Source: CAYLOC01 sp964385195
GTDB lineage: Bacteria > Actinomycetota > Actinomycetes > Propionibacteriales > Nocardioidaceae
Direction: 5' to 3'
Assembly (NCBI GenBank): GCA_964385195.1
Contig: CAYLOC010000191.1
Coordinates: 1-5,757 of the forward strand
DNA length: 5,757 bases
Positions 1 to 5,490 of the stretch are shown piece by piece. The number at the start of each line of letters is the position of its first letter. Within the stretch, counting starts at the first letter, position 1. The position numbers and the translations under genes were made by a program. The notes beneath the pieces were generated by a model. That model saw only the letters and a list, made by a program, of their open reading frames with translations. It had not been told where the DNA came from and ran no database searches.

Positions 1-172
1 CCATGAGCGCATCGCGTAGCGTCATGTCTTGGTTGCGCTAGTACTCCGGCTTGATCGTGAAGTCCCTGAAGTCTCCGCAGTTGCTTCTTCTTGGGCAAGA
101 TGCATGACGGCGCTTGGCAACCCGAGGCGGTAACCGCAGTCTCGAAGCACACCAAGTAAGAAGGAACACAGC
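1..172. other. Non-coding upstream region of the cold shock gene
   Basis: No convincing gene is seen here: the short reading frames on the minus strand lack a plausible ribosome binding site and resemble no family I know. The segment is less GC-rich than the rest of the window, as expected for a promoter and leader. It contains a near-perfect tandem 9-bp repeat (tgaagtccc then tgaagtctc, 58-75) and nested inverted repeats at 113-156 described separately. I could not pick a -35/-10 pair with confidence. The csp promoter presumably lies here, possibly with a long 5' UTR as in many csp genes, but that is inference. Confidence 0.5.
113..156 (+). promoter_or_regulatory. Possible structured 5' leader of the cold shock mRNA
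   Basis: Nested complementary segments are visible: CTTGG (113-117) pairs with CCAAG (152-156), CGAG (123-126) with CTCG (141-144), and GCGGT (127-131) with ACCGC (133-137). The innermost pair has only one base between its arms, so as RNA it would have to open by a couple of pairs; as DNA it is an 11-bp palindrome. The block ends just before the Shine-Dalgarno AAGGA (161-165). It could be an RNA element affecting csp translation, or a protein-binding palindrome. Structure is inferred from base pairing only. Confidence 0.3.
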
Positions 173-376
173 ATGACGCAGGGAACCGTGAAGTGGTTCA
201 ACTCCGAGAAGGGGTTCGGCTTCATCGAGCAGGACGGAGAGGGACCGGACGTGTTCGTCCACTACTCCGCGATTGACATGTCCGGCTACAAGAGCCTGGA
301 CGAAGGCCAGCGGGTCGAGTTCGACACGACCCAGAGCCCGAAGGGTCCGCAGGCGGAGAACGTACGCCCCGCCTGA
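173..376 (+). CDS. Cold shock domain protein (CspA family)
   Basis: This encodes a 67-residue single cold-shock-domain protein, the usual length for the family. Such proteins fold as a five-stranded beta barrel (OB fold) that binds single-stranded RNA and DNA and melts mRNA secondary structure in the cytoplasm. The sequence begins GTVKWFN (4-10), followed by RNP1 KGFGFI (13-18) and RNP2 VFVHY (27-31), with surface aromatics W8, F15, F17, F28 and H30 in the expected places. The C-terminus KGPQAENV is typical of actinobacterial members. The ATG is preceded by AAGGA with 7-nt spacing. The gene is monocistronic, closed by a strong terminator 15 bp downstream. Cold induction cannot be told from the sequence: many actinobacterial csp paralogues are constitutive or growth-phase regulated. 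Family assignment is essentially certain; which paralogue it is remains unknown. Confidence 0.97.
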   Translation: MTQGTVKWFNSEKGFGFIEQDGEGPDVFVHYSAIDMSGYKSLDEGQRVEFDTTQSPKGPQAENVRPA

Positions 377-391
377 TCACACCCGATCTCA

Positions 392-434
392 CCAGTGGGA
401 GCCGAAGCCTCGCTTCGGCTCCCACTGGCGTTTT
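392..434 (+). terminator. Rho-independent terminator of the cold shock gene
   Basis: A perfect 17-bp inverted repeat (392-408 paired with 412-428) encloses a 3-nt loop (CTC) and is followed within 3 nt by TTTT (431-434). It starts 15 bp after the csp stop codon. The long uninterrupted stem compensates for the short U tract, a common form in high-GC actinobacteria. It should separate csp transcription from whiB. Confidence 0.9.
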
Positions 435-506
435 CCCAGGTCACCGGTAGGGCGTCCGGCGCCCCGAGCGGGAAGGACACGCTGAAAATTCGTACCGCGG
501 AGGGTC

Positions 507-535
507 TCGACATACCGTCGGTCTGCTCGTAAGGT
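507..535 (+). promoter_or_regulatory. Candidate promoter for the WhiB gene
   Basis: TCGACA (507-512) matches the -35 consensus TTGACA at 5 of 6 positions. It lies exactly 17 nt before TAAGGT (530-535), which fits the loose actinobacterial -10 pattern TANNNT. Transcription would start near 542, giving a leader of about 93 nt. The surrounding 429-634 gap contains no gene that I can support. Confidence 0.35.
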
Positions 536-634
536 GCCGGATATGAGAGACATCTGAACAGGAGCGACCCAGTTCATCGCATCGGCGTGATCCGGTCCGG
601 AGCAAGCACGCTCCGCCGTAGGAAGGGGACCACC

Positions 635-952
635 ATGGCGAATCTCAGCCGCCTACCTACCCCGATCATCGAGCACTGGGAGTGGCAGTACGACGGACTC
701 TGCCGCACCGTCGACCCCGAGCTCTTCTTCCCGCCCGACTCCGAGCGCGGACCCGTCCGCCAGCGGCGCGAGGCCCAGGCCAAGCAGTACTGCGAACACT
801 GCCCGGTGCTGACCCGGTGCCGGGAGCACGCGCTCCAGGTCCAAGAACCATACGGCGTATGGGGCGGTCTGACCCCGCGCGAGCGCGACCGCATCCTGCA
901 CAAGGACCTGCGCCGCCGACTCGCCCGGTCCCGTCCGGTCCCGGTCGGCTGA
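635..952 (+). CDS. WhiB-family iron-sulfur transcriptional regulator (WhiB3/WhiD-like)
   Basis: A 105-residue WhiB-like (Wbl) protein. Four cysteines, C23 and C53-x2-C56-x5-C62, form the ligand set for a [4Fe-4S] cluster, and the beta-turn motif GVWGG is at 74-78. Wbl proteins commonly bind the domain-4 region of the primary sigma factor and respond to redox or nitric oxide through the cluster. The arrangement WxWQ (16-18 area), FFxPDxERG (31-39) and EPYGVWGGL (71-79) resembles the WhiB3/WhiD branch more than WhiB1, WhiB2 or WhiB7, from memory of those sequences. A basic, arginine-rich tail (92-100) follows the GVWGG turn and probably contacts DNA. The start at 635 was chosen because GGAAGGGG lies 6 nt upstream; an upstream in-frame GTG at 587 has no such signal and would add 16 unconserved residues. 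The target genes cannot be deduced from this window. Confidence 0.95.
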   Translation: MANLSRLPTPIIEHWEWQYDGLCRTVDPELFFPPDSERGPVRQRREAQAKQYCEHCPVLTRCREHALQVQEPYGVWGGLTPRERDRILHKDLRRRLARSRPVPVG

Positions 953-1034
953 CCAGGAACCGGCCAGCCAGCGCCGTCCCAGCGTTCCGTGGCTTTCAGC
1001 GGCCCTCGGCGTAGCAGTCAAGGAGGAGTCCACC

Positions 1035-1424
1035 ATGGGCGTCGCTCTCAACCACACCATCGTTCGAGTGCGCGACAAAGAGGCGTCGGCCCGGTTTCTC
1101 GCCGACATCCTCGGGCTGGAGCCCCCCACGACGTACGGGCCGTTCACCGTCGTGCAGCTCGGCAACGACGTCTCCCTCGACTACGCCGACGACCACGGCG
1201 AGCCGCACCCGCAGCACTACGCGTTCCTGGTCAGCGAGGGGGAGTTCGACCAGATCCACGGCCGGATCATGGAGCGTGGGCTGACGTACTGGGCCGACCC
1301 CGGCCACCGCCACCCGGGCCAGATCAACACCAACGACGGGGGCCGGGGCGTGTACTGGGACGACCCCGACGGGCATGTCCTGGAGATCCTCACCGTTCCG
1401 TACGGCGGGTGGCCCGACCGCTAG
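1035..1424 (+). CDS. VOC superfamily protein (glyoxalase/bleomycin-resistance/dioxygenase fold)
   Basis: A 129-residue protein made of two beta-alpha-beta-beta-beta modules, the normal size for a single VOC-fold chain. The first module begins LNHTIVRV with H7 and continues DKEASARFLADILGLEP (14-30), the usual helix. The second begins HYAFLV with H61 and ends in DDPDGHVLEILT with E117. H7, H61 and E117 sit where metal ligands are found in this superfamily, so it is probably a metalloenzyme acting as a homodimer. Substrate cannot be assigned: the superfamily includes lyases, dioxygenases, epimerases and drug-binding proteins. A textbook Shine-Dalgarno AAGGAGG (1020-1026) lies 8 nt before the ATG, implying strong translation. 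It follows whiB by 82 bp on the same strand without an obvious terminator, so cotranscription is possible. It converges on glnE. Confidence 0.92.
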   Translation: MGVALNHTIVRVRDKEASARFLADILGLEPPTTYGPFTVVQLGNDVSLDYADDHGEPHPQHYAFLVSEGEFDQIHGRIMERGLTYWADPGHRHPGQINTNDGGRGVYWDDPDGHVLEILTVPYGGWPDR

Positions 1425-1461
1425 ACGCTCGAACCCCAGCGCGAGTAGGGCCGGGAGCCGA

Positions 1462-4389
1462 TCAGGACCAGAACACCCGTTCCACCGCGGCGCTCGCCCG
1501 GCGGGAGACGCGCAGATAGTCATCGGTGAGCCGTCCGACCTCGTCGGCCGGGTAGCCACACAGGTACGCCACCCCCACCCGGTCCCGTGGGCCCGTCGGC
1601 AACGTGTCCGAGGGGCGGCCGCGTACCAGCATGAACGCGTTGCGGATCTTCGACGCGAACCGCCACGCGCGCAACAGCTCGTCGGCATCGTCGCCGCCCA
1701 GGTACCCCGCCGAGACCGCCGCGCCCAGGGCACCCGCGGTCCGGGTGGTCTGCAGGCTCGGCGTGGCGTGCGCGTAGCGCATCTGCAGCAGCTGGATCGT
1801 CCACTCCACGTCCGCCAGTCCACCCCGACCGAGCTTGAGGTGGGTAGCCGGGTCCGCACCGCGCGGTAACCGTTCGCCGTCCACGCGCGCCTTGATCCGC
1901 CGTACCTCACCCACATCGGCATCGGTCAGGCCGCGCTCGGGGTAGCGCAGCGGGTCGATCATCGCGATGAACCGCTCCCCCAGCTCCGGGTCGCCGCCGA
2001 TCGGCTCCGCCCGCAGCAGCGCCTGCGCCTCCCACACCCTCGACCATTTCGCGTAGTAGGCGGCGTACGACGACAGCGTGCGCACCAGCGGCCCCTGCCG
2101 GCCCTCCGGGCGGAGGTCCACGTCCAGCGCCAGCGCCGGGTCCGGGCCGGGCAGCGCGAGCAGTCGCCGCAGCTCGTTGACCACCGCGAACGCCGCGACC
2201 GCCGCTTCCTCCTCGTCCGCGCCCGCCTCCGGGTCATGCACGAACATCACGTCGGCATCGGACCCGTAGGACATCTCGTGACCCCCGGAACGACCCAGCG
2301 CGATCATCGCCAGCCGGGTCGGGATCGGCTTCGCGCGCTCGGCCTCCACTGCCGCGGTCGCCGCTGCGAGCCCCCCTTCCAGCGTCGCCCGCGCCACCGC
2401 GGTCAGCGCCTGGCCGACCTCCTCCACCTCCAGCATCCCGAAGATGTCCGCTGCGGCGACGCGGAACAGCTCCCGCCGGCGTACCGCCCGCACCGCGTGT
2501 GCCGCTGCCTCCGGGTCGTCCTGCCGCAGCGCGGCCGCCCGCGCCTCCGCCACTAACGCGCCCGCATCCCGCGGCGCCAGCTCGGTGGAGTCCCCGAGCA
2601 TCACCGTGGCCTCCGGCGCCCGCATCAGCAGGTCGGTGGCGTACCGGCTGGTCGCCAGCAGGTGCGCCAGGCGCTCCGCGGAGGCTCCCTCGTCGCGCAG
2701 CATCCGCAGATACCAATGCGTGGACCCCAACGTGTCGCTGAGCCGCCGGAACCCCAGCAACCCCATGTCCGGATCCGGCGCCTCCGCGAACCAGCTGAGC
2801 ATCGCCGGAAGCAGCGCCCGCTGGATCGCCGCCCGGCGCGACACCCCCGTCGTCAGTGCCTGGAGGTGCCGCAAGGCGGCCACCGGGTCCAGGTACCCCA
2901 GCGCCTCCAGCCGCTGCTTCGCGGCGTCGGTGGTCAGCCGCACCTCCCCGGTGGGCACGGCGGCGACCGCGTCCAGCAACGGACGGTAGAACAGCTTCTG
3001 GTGCAGCCGGCGTACGTCGACCACGTTGCGCCGCCACTCCGCGGTCACCCGGGTCGCGGGTTTGGTGAAGTACCCCAGCGACCGGCCCAGGACACGCAGT
3101 GCGTCCGGGTCGTCGGGCAGGGTGTGCGTGCGCCGGAGGTGGGACAGCTGCAGCCGGTGCTCCAACGTGCGGAGGTAGCGGTAGGCGTCGGCCAGCACCG
3201 AGCCGTCGTCGCGGCCGACGTACCCGCCGGTGGTCAGCGCCCCCAAGGCCTGCAGGGTGTTCGGTGAGCGGAGCTGCGGGTCGGACCGGCCGTGTACCAG
3301 CTGCAGCAGCTGGACGGCGAACTCGATGTCCCGCAGCCCGCCGGGGCCGAGCTTCAGCTGCCGTTCCGCGCCCTCGGCATCGAGGTTCTCCACCACCCGC
3401 CGGCGCATCGCCTGGACGTCGGCGACGAAGTTCGGCCGGTCCGCCGCGGTCCACACCAGCGGCAGGACGGTTTCCATGAACCGCTCCCCCAGCCCCTCGT
3501 CGCCGGCGATCGGCCGGGCCTTCAACAGCGCCTGGAACTCCCACGTCTTGGCCCACCGGTGGTAGTACGTTTCATAGCTGGACAGCGACCGCACCAGCGA
3601 GCCGGCGTTGCCCTCCGGTCGCAGCGCGGCGTCCACCGGCCACAGCGTCCCCTCGGTGGTGTGTGCGGAGCAGATCCGCATCGTCGCGCCCGCGACCGCC
3701 GTGGCCGCCCGCATCGCCTCGTGCTCCTCTGCACCGTCCTCGGGCTCGGCGACGAACAGGACGTCGACGTCGGAGGAGTAGTTCAGCTCGTGCGCGCCGG
3801 CCTTGCCCATGCCGATGACGGTGATCCGGCACCGTTGCGCCGGGGCTCCCACCTGTGTGCGGGCCAGGGTCAGCGCGGCCGCGATCGAACCGGCCGCGAG
3901 GTCCGACAGCTCTGCGGCGGCGTCCTCGACCGGCAGGTCCAGGCTCAGGTCACGCGCCGCGAGTCGCAGCAGCAGCCGCCGGTAGATCCGCCGCAGGTCG
4001 TCGGGGTCCGACGCCTGCCGGAGCGCCGCGATGAGCGAGGCAGCCGTGGGGCGGACGCAGTCCAGGGAGGCGTCGGTGAGCTCGGACCAATCCTGCGGAT
4101 GTACGACGAGGTGGTCGCCCAGCGACGTACTCGCGCCCAGCACCAGGCACAGCCGCCGCGCCGTCTCCGACCCGTCGCACAGGGCCGCCCGCAGCCGGTC
4201 GGCGTCGCCGACGGCCTCGGCCGCCTCCACCAGCCGGTGCAGCGTGGTCAGTGCCAGGTCCGGGTCGGCTACCCGTCCCAGCACCTCCAGCAGCCCCTCG
4301 TCGTCACACCCGACGCCGGCCCACCCGCGCGCGGCGGCGTCGGCGTCGGTGAAACCGAGCCGGGCGAACCGCCCTGCGGAGACGGTCAC
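1462..4389 (-). CDS. glnE: Bifunctional glutamine synthetase adenylyltransferase/adenylyl-removing enzyme
   Basis: GlnE attaches AMP to, or removes it from, a tyrosine of glutamine synthetase, switching ammonium assimilation off and on; PII signalling and glutamine usually control it. The 975 residues fit the family (about 950-1000). Two related nucleotidyltransferase domains are visible. The N-terminal adenylyl-removase half has GMGKAGAHEL with SSDVD (D207, D209), D253 before LRPEG, and LKLGPGGLRDIE (345-356). The C-terminal adenylyltransferase half has ALGRSGGHEM with GSDAD (D711, D713), D756 before LRPEG, and LKLGRGGLADVE (851-862). Both metal-binding aspartate sets are intact, so both activities are expected. 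DHLVVHPQDW (92-101) is a further family hallmark. The GTG at 4389 was chosen because it overlaps the upstream stop (GTGA) and homology begins just after it. The same frame stays open to 5097, but that part is out-of-frame amidotransferase sequence. No strong Shine-Dalgarno precedes the GTG, consistent with translational coupling. Confidence 0.97.
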   Translation of the reverse strand: MTVSAGRFARLGFTDADAAARGWAGVGCDDEGLLEVLGRVADPDLALTTLHRLVEAAEAVGDADRLRAALCDGSETARRLCLVLGASTSLGDHLVVHPQDWSELTDASLDCVRPTAASLIAALRQASDPDDLRRIYRRLLLRLAARDLSLDLPVEDAAAELSDLAAGSIAAALTLARTQVGAPAQRCRITVIGMGKAGAHELNYSSDVDVLFVAEPEDGAEEHEAMRAATAVAGATMRICSAHTTEGTLWPVDAALRPEGNAGSLVRSLSSYETYYHRWAKTWEFQALLKARPIAGDEGLGERFMETVLPLVWTAADRPNFVADVQAMRRRVVENLDAEGAERQLKLGPGGLRDIEFAVQLLQLVHGRSDPQLRSPNTLQALGALTTGGYVGRDDGSVLADAYRYLRTLEHRLQLSHLRRTHTLPDDPDALRVLGRSLGYFTKPATRVTAEWRRNVVDVRRLHQKLFYRPLLDAVAAVPTGEVRLTTDAAKQRLEALGYLDPVAALRHLQALTTGVSRRAAIQRALLPAMLSWFAEAPDPDMGLLGFRRLSDTLGSTHWYLRMLRDEGASAERLAHLLATSRYATDLLMRAPEATVMLGDSTELAPRDAGALVAEARAAALRQDDPEAAAHAVRAVRRRELFRVAAADIFGMLEVEEVGQALTAVARATLEGGLAAATAAVEAERAKPIPTRLAMIALGRSGGHEMSYGSDADVMFVHDPEAGADEEEAAVAAFAVVNELRRLLALPGPDPALALDVDLRPEGRQGPLVRTLSSYAAYYAKWSRVWEAQALLRAEPIGGDPELGERFIAMIDPLRYPERGLTDADVGEVRRIKARVDGERLPRGADPATHLKLGRGGLADVEWTIQLLQMRYAHATPSLQTTRTAGALGAAVSAGYLGGDDADELLRAWRFASKIRNAFMLVRGRPSDTLPTGPRDRVGVAYLCGYPADEVGRLTDDYLRVSRRASAAVERVFWS

Positions 4390-5162
4390 CGCCCCGCGCC
4401 GCCCGCGCCGCTCGCGCCGCCCGCGTCCGTCGGACTGGTGCGCACCACCCACGCGAAACGCTCCGCCAGCGGGCGCCACGCCGTACGCAGGTCCTGCTCC
4501 GCGGCGTCGACGGCCTTCGCGGCGGCGAGGACGTCGGTGCCGTCCTCGCGGTAGCGCCGCGCGCCCGGCTTGTCCGCGGTCCAGCTGCGGAACACCGCCG
4601 GTGAGGCCTCGGGGTGGAACTGCACCCCCCAGGCGTACGTCGAGTAGCGCGCGGCCTGCACGGTGCCGTCCGGGGCGGTGGCCAGCTCGGTGGCACCGTC
4701 CGGGAGCACGGTGACGACGTCGTTGTTCCACTGCACGCTCTGGCTGCCGTCGCGGACCGTTCCGGCGCCGAGCAGCGGGTCCTCCGCGCCCGCCGGGGTC
4801 AGCCGGACCGGCGTGAGCCCCTTCGCGGGGCCGTGCGGGTTCGGTTCGGCGGTCCCGCCCAGCGCGACCGCGGCCAGCTGGTGACCGAGGCAGATCCCCA
4901 GGACCGGCTGGTCTGCGTCGACCGCGTCCGTGATCAGGCGCTTGGTCGGGGTCAGCCAGGGGGTGACGGCGTCGTCGTTCGCGCCCATCTCCCCACCCAG
5001 GACCAGCAGCCCGGCGTACCCCTGGAGGTTCTCCGGTACCGGCTCCCCGCGGTCGGGGCGGCAGACGTGCAGGTCTACGCCCGCCGCGGCCAGCCACTCG
5101 CCGTACCAGGCGGGTGGGGCGTCGTCCTCGTGCTGGATCACCAGTACCGTCGGCCTACTCAT
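4386..5162 (-). CDS. Class-I (type 1) glutamine amidotransferase domain protein
   Basis: A 258-residue stand-alone GATase1 of the GuaA-N/COG0518-like type. These enzymes hydrolyse glutamine to glutamate and ammonia, or use the same thiol to cleave gamma-glutamyl amides. The nucleophile elbow GICLGHQ gives C91; GVQFHPE gives H183 and E185, completing the Cys-His-Glu triad; LGGEMG (55-60) is the oxyanion-region motif. No synthetase domain is fused, so the ammonia acceptor or true substrate is unknown. The C-terminus (about 246-258) is Gly/Ala/Ser-rich and low complexity. Start choice: GGAG at 5170-5173 lies 7 nt from the ATG at 5162 but only 1 nt from the ATG at 5168, so 5162 is preferred; a longer frame from 5267 would run through the divergent promoter and is unlikely. 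Its stop overlaps the glnE start by 4 nt, so the two are almost certainly one operon, suggesting a role in glutamine or nitrogen metabolism (inference). Confidence 0.93.
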   Translation of the reverse strand: MSRPTVLVIQHEDDAPPAWYGEWLAAAGVDLHVCRPDRGEPVPENLQGYAGLLVLGGEMGANDDAVTPWLTPTKRLITDAVDADQPVLGICLGHQLAAVALGGTAEPNPHGPAKGLTPVRLTPAGAEDPLLGAGTVRDGSQSVQWNNDVVTVLPDGATELATAPDGTVQAARYSTYAWGVQFHPEASPAVFRSWTADKPGARRYREDGTDVLAAAKAVDAAEQDLRTAWRPLAERFAWVVRTSPTDAGGASGAGGAGR

Positions 5163-5221
5163 CGCCATACTCCGGAGGATAGAGGGCCGCAGTCGTCGCC
5201 GGGCGGGGGCCAGAACCGAGA

Positions 5222-5250
5222 TTGTGGCGACATTGATGTCGCCATACAAT
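5222..5250 (+). promoter_or_regulatory. Promoter of the toxin-antitoxin operon, predicted leaderless
   Basis: TACAAT (5245-5250) matches the -10 consensus TATAAT at 5 of 6 positions and is conspicuous in this GC-rich DNA. TTGTGG (5222-5227) lies 17 nt upstream and keeps the TTG of the -35 element. The usual distance from -10 places transcription start at 5257, the A of the antitoxin ATG. No Shine-Dalgarno is present upstream of that ATG, which agrees with a leaderless mRNA, a common class in actinobacteria. Confidence 0.55.
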
Positions 5251-5258
5251 GTCGACAT
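5228..5258. promoter_or_regulatory. Candidate antitoxin operator: repeated GACAT/ATGTC half-sites
   Basis: Four copies of one pentamer occur in 30 bp: GACAT (5229-5233), ATGTC (5236-5240), ATGTC (5249-5253) and GACAT (5254-5258). They form two palindromes, GACAT-TG-ATGTC and the perfect 10-mer ATGTCGACAT, and a larger 8-bp inverted repeat CGACATTG (5228-5235)/CAATGTCG (5247-5254). The array covers the -10 element, the spacer and the start codon, where bound ribbon-helix-helix antitoxin would block RNA polymerase. Autoregulation is the norm for such antitoxins; binding here is inference. Confidence 0.5.
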
Positions 5259-5490
5259 GGGTAGCACCGCGACGATCCGAGTCTCGCGGGAAACCCGCGA
5301 CCTGCTCGCTGCACAGGCTCACGCACGCGGCATCTCGGTGGCTGCCATGCTGGCCGAGATGGCTCGTCGTACCCGACGCGAGGAGAACTTGCTCCTCGAG
5401 CGGGAGGCGACGCAGCAGGACTTGGCCAACCCGGAAGTGACCGCGGAGGAGTCCGACTGGGCAGAAGCCGATGGCGACGGAACCAGGTGA
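5257..5490 (+). CDS. Ribbon-helix-helix antitoxin of a MazEF-like toxin-antitoxin pair
   Basis: A 77-residue protein with the layout of a type II antitoxin. Residues 4-9 (TATIRV) form the DNA-contacting beta strand, helix A follows (about 11-23), then the turn RGIS (24-27) and helix B (about 28-40): a MetJ/Arc/CopG ribbon-helix-helix fold that dimerises and binds DNA. A charged linker leads to an acidic tail (about 60-75: EVTAEESDWAEADGDG) expected to wrap around and inhibit the toxin. The ATG at 5257 coincides with the predicted transcription start; an in-frame ATG at 5236 lies inside the palindromic promoter, lacks a ribosome binding site and adds seven residues outside the fold. The gene overlaps the downstream toxin by 20 bp, which supports the pairing. 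It probably represses its own promoter through the adjacent repeats. Name within the RHH/MazE group is uncertain. Confidence 0.85.
   Translation: MGSTATIRVSRETRDLLAAQAHARGISVAAMLAEMARRTRREENLLLEREATQQDLANPEVTAEESDWAEADGDGTR

Noticed and set aside
22..262. Short minus-strand frames upstream of and within the csp gene
   Set aside because: Low-complexity or unremarkable translations without Shine-Dalgarno sequences; one overlaps the well-supported cold shock gene.
449..465. Small GC-rich inverted repeat GGGCG/CGCCC downstream of the csp terminator
   Set aside because: Only 5 bp with no U tract; such repeats are frequent by chance in DNA this GC-rich.
996..1922. 308-codon minus-strand frame covering the VOC gene and the 3' part of glnE
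   Set aside because: It crosses two real genes on different strands and has no family features or ribosome binding site.
2234..3556. 440-codon open frame on the minus strand inside glnE
   Set aside because: It is a shifted-frame shadow of glnE, rich in Gly/Ala/Arg, while the true frame carries the catalytic motifs throughout.
3292..4554. 420-codon open frame on the plus strand, antisense to glnE
   Set aside because: It spans the end of one real gene and the body of another, has a Gln/Arg/Pro-rich composition typical of mirror frames in high-GC DNA, and shows no recognisable motif.
4390..5097. Extension of the glnE frame to an ATG at 5097, giving a 1211-residue protein
   Set aside because: The extra 236 residues are Arg/Gly/Pro-rich out-of-frame translation of the amidotransferase gene and show no family features. 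GlnE homology starts right after the GTG at 4389 and the resulting 975 residues fit the family.
5170..5177. 8-bp palindrome CTCCGGAG near the amidotransferase start
   Set aside because: It is simply the Shine-Dalgarno GGAG and its complement; too short to support a separate regulatory site.
5163..5267. Longer amidotransferase starting at 5267
   Set aside because: It would run through the divergent promoter and overlap the antitoxin start. The added 35 residues are not GATase-like, and a well-spaced GGAG supports the ATG at 5162.
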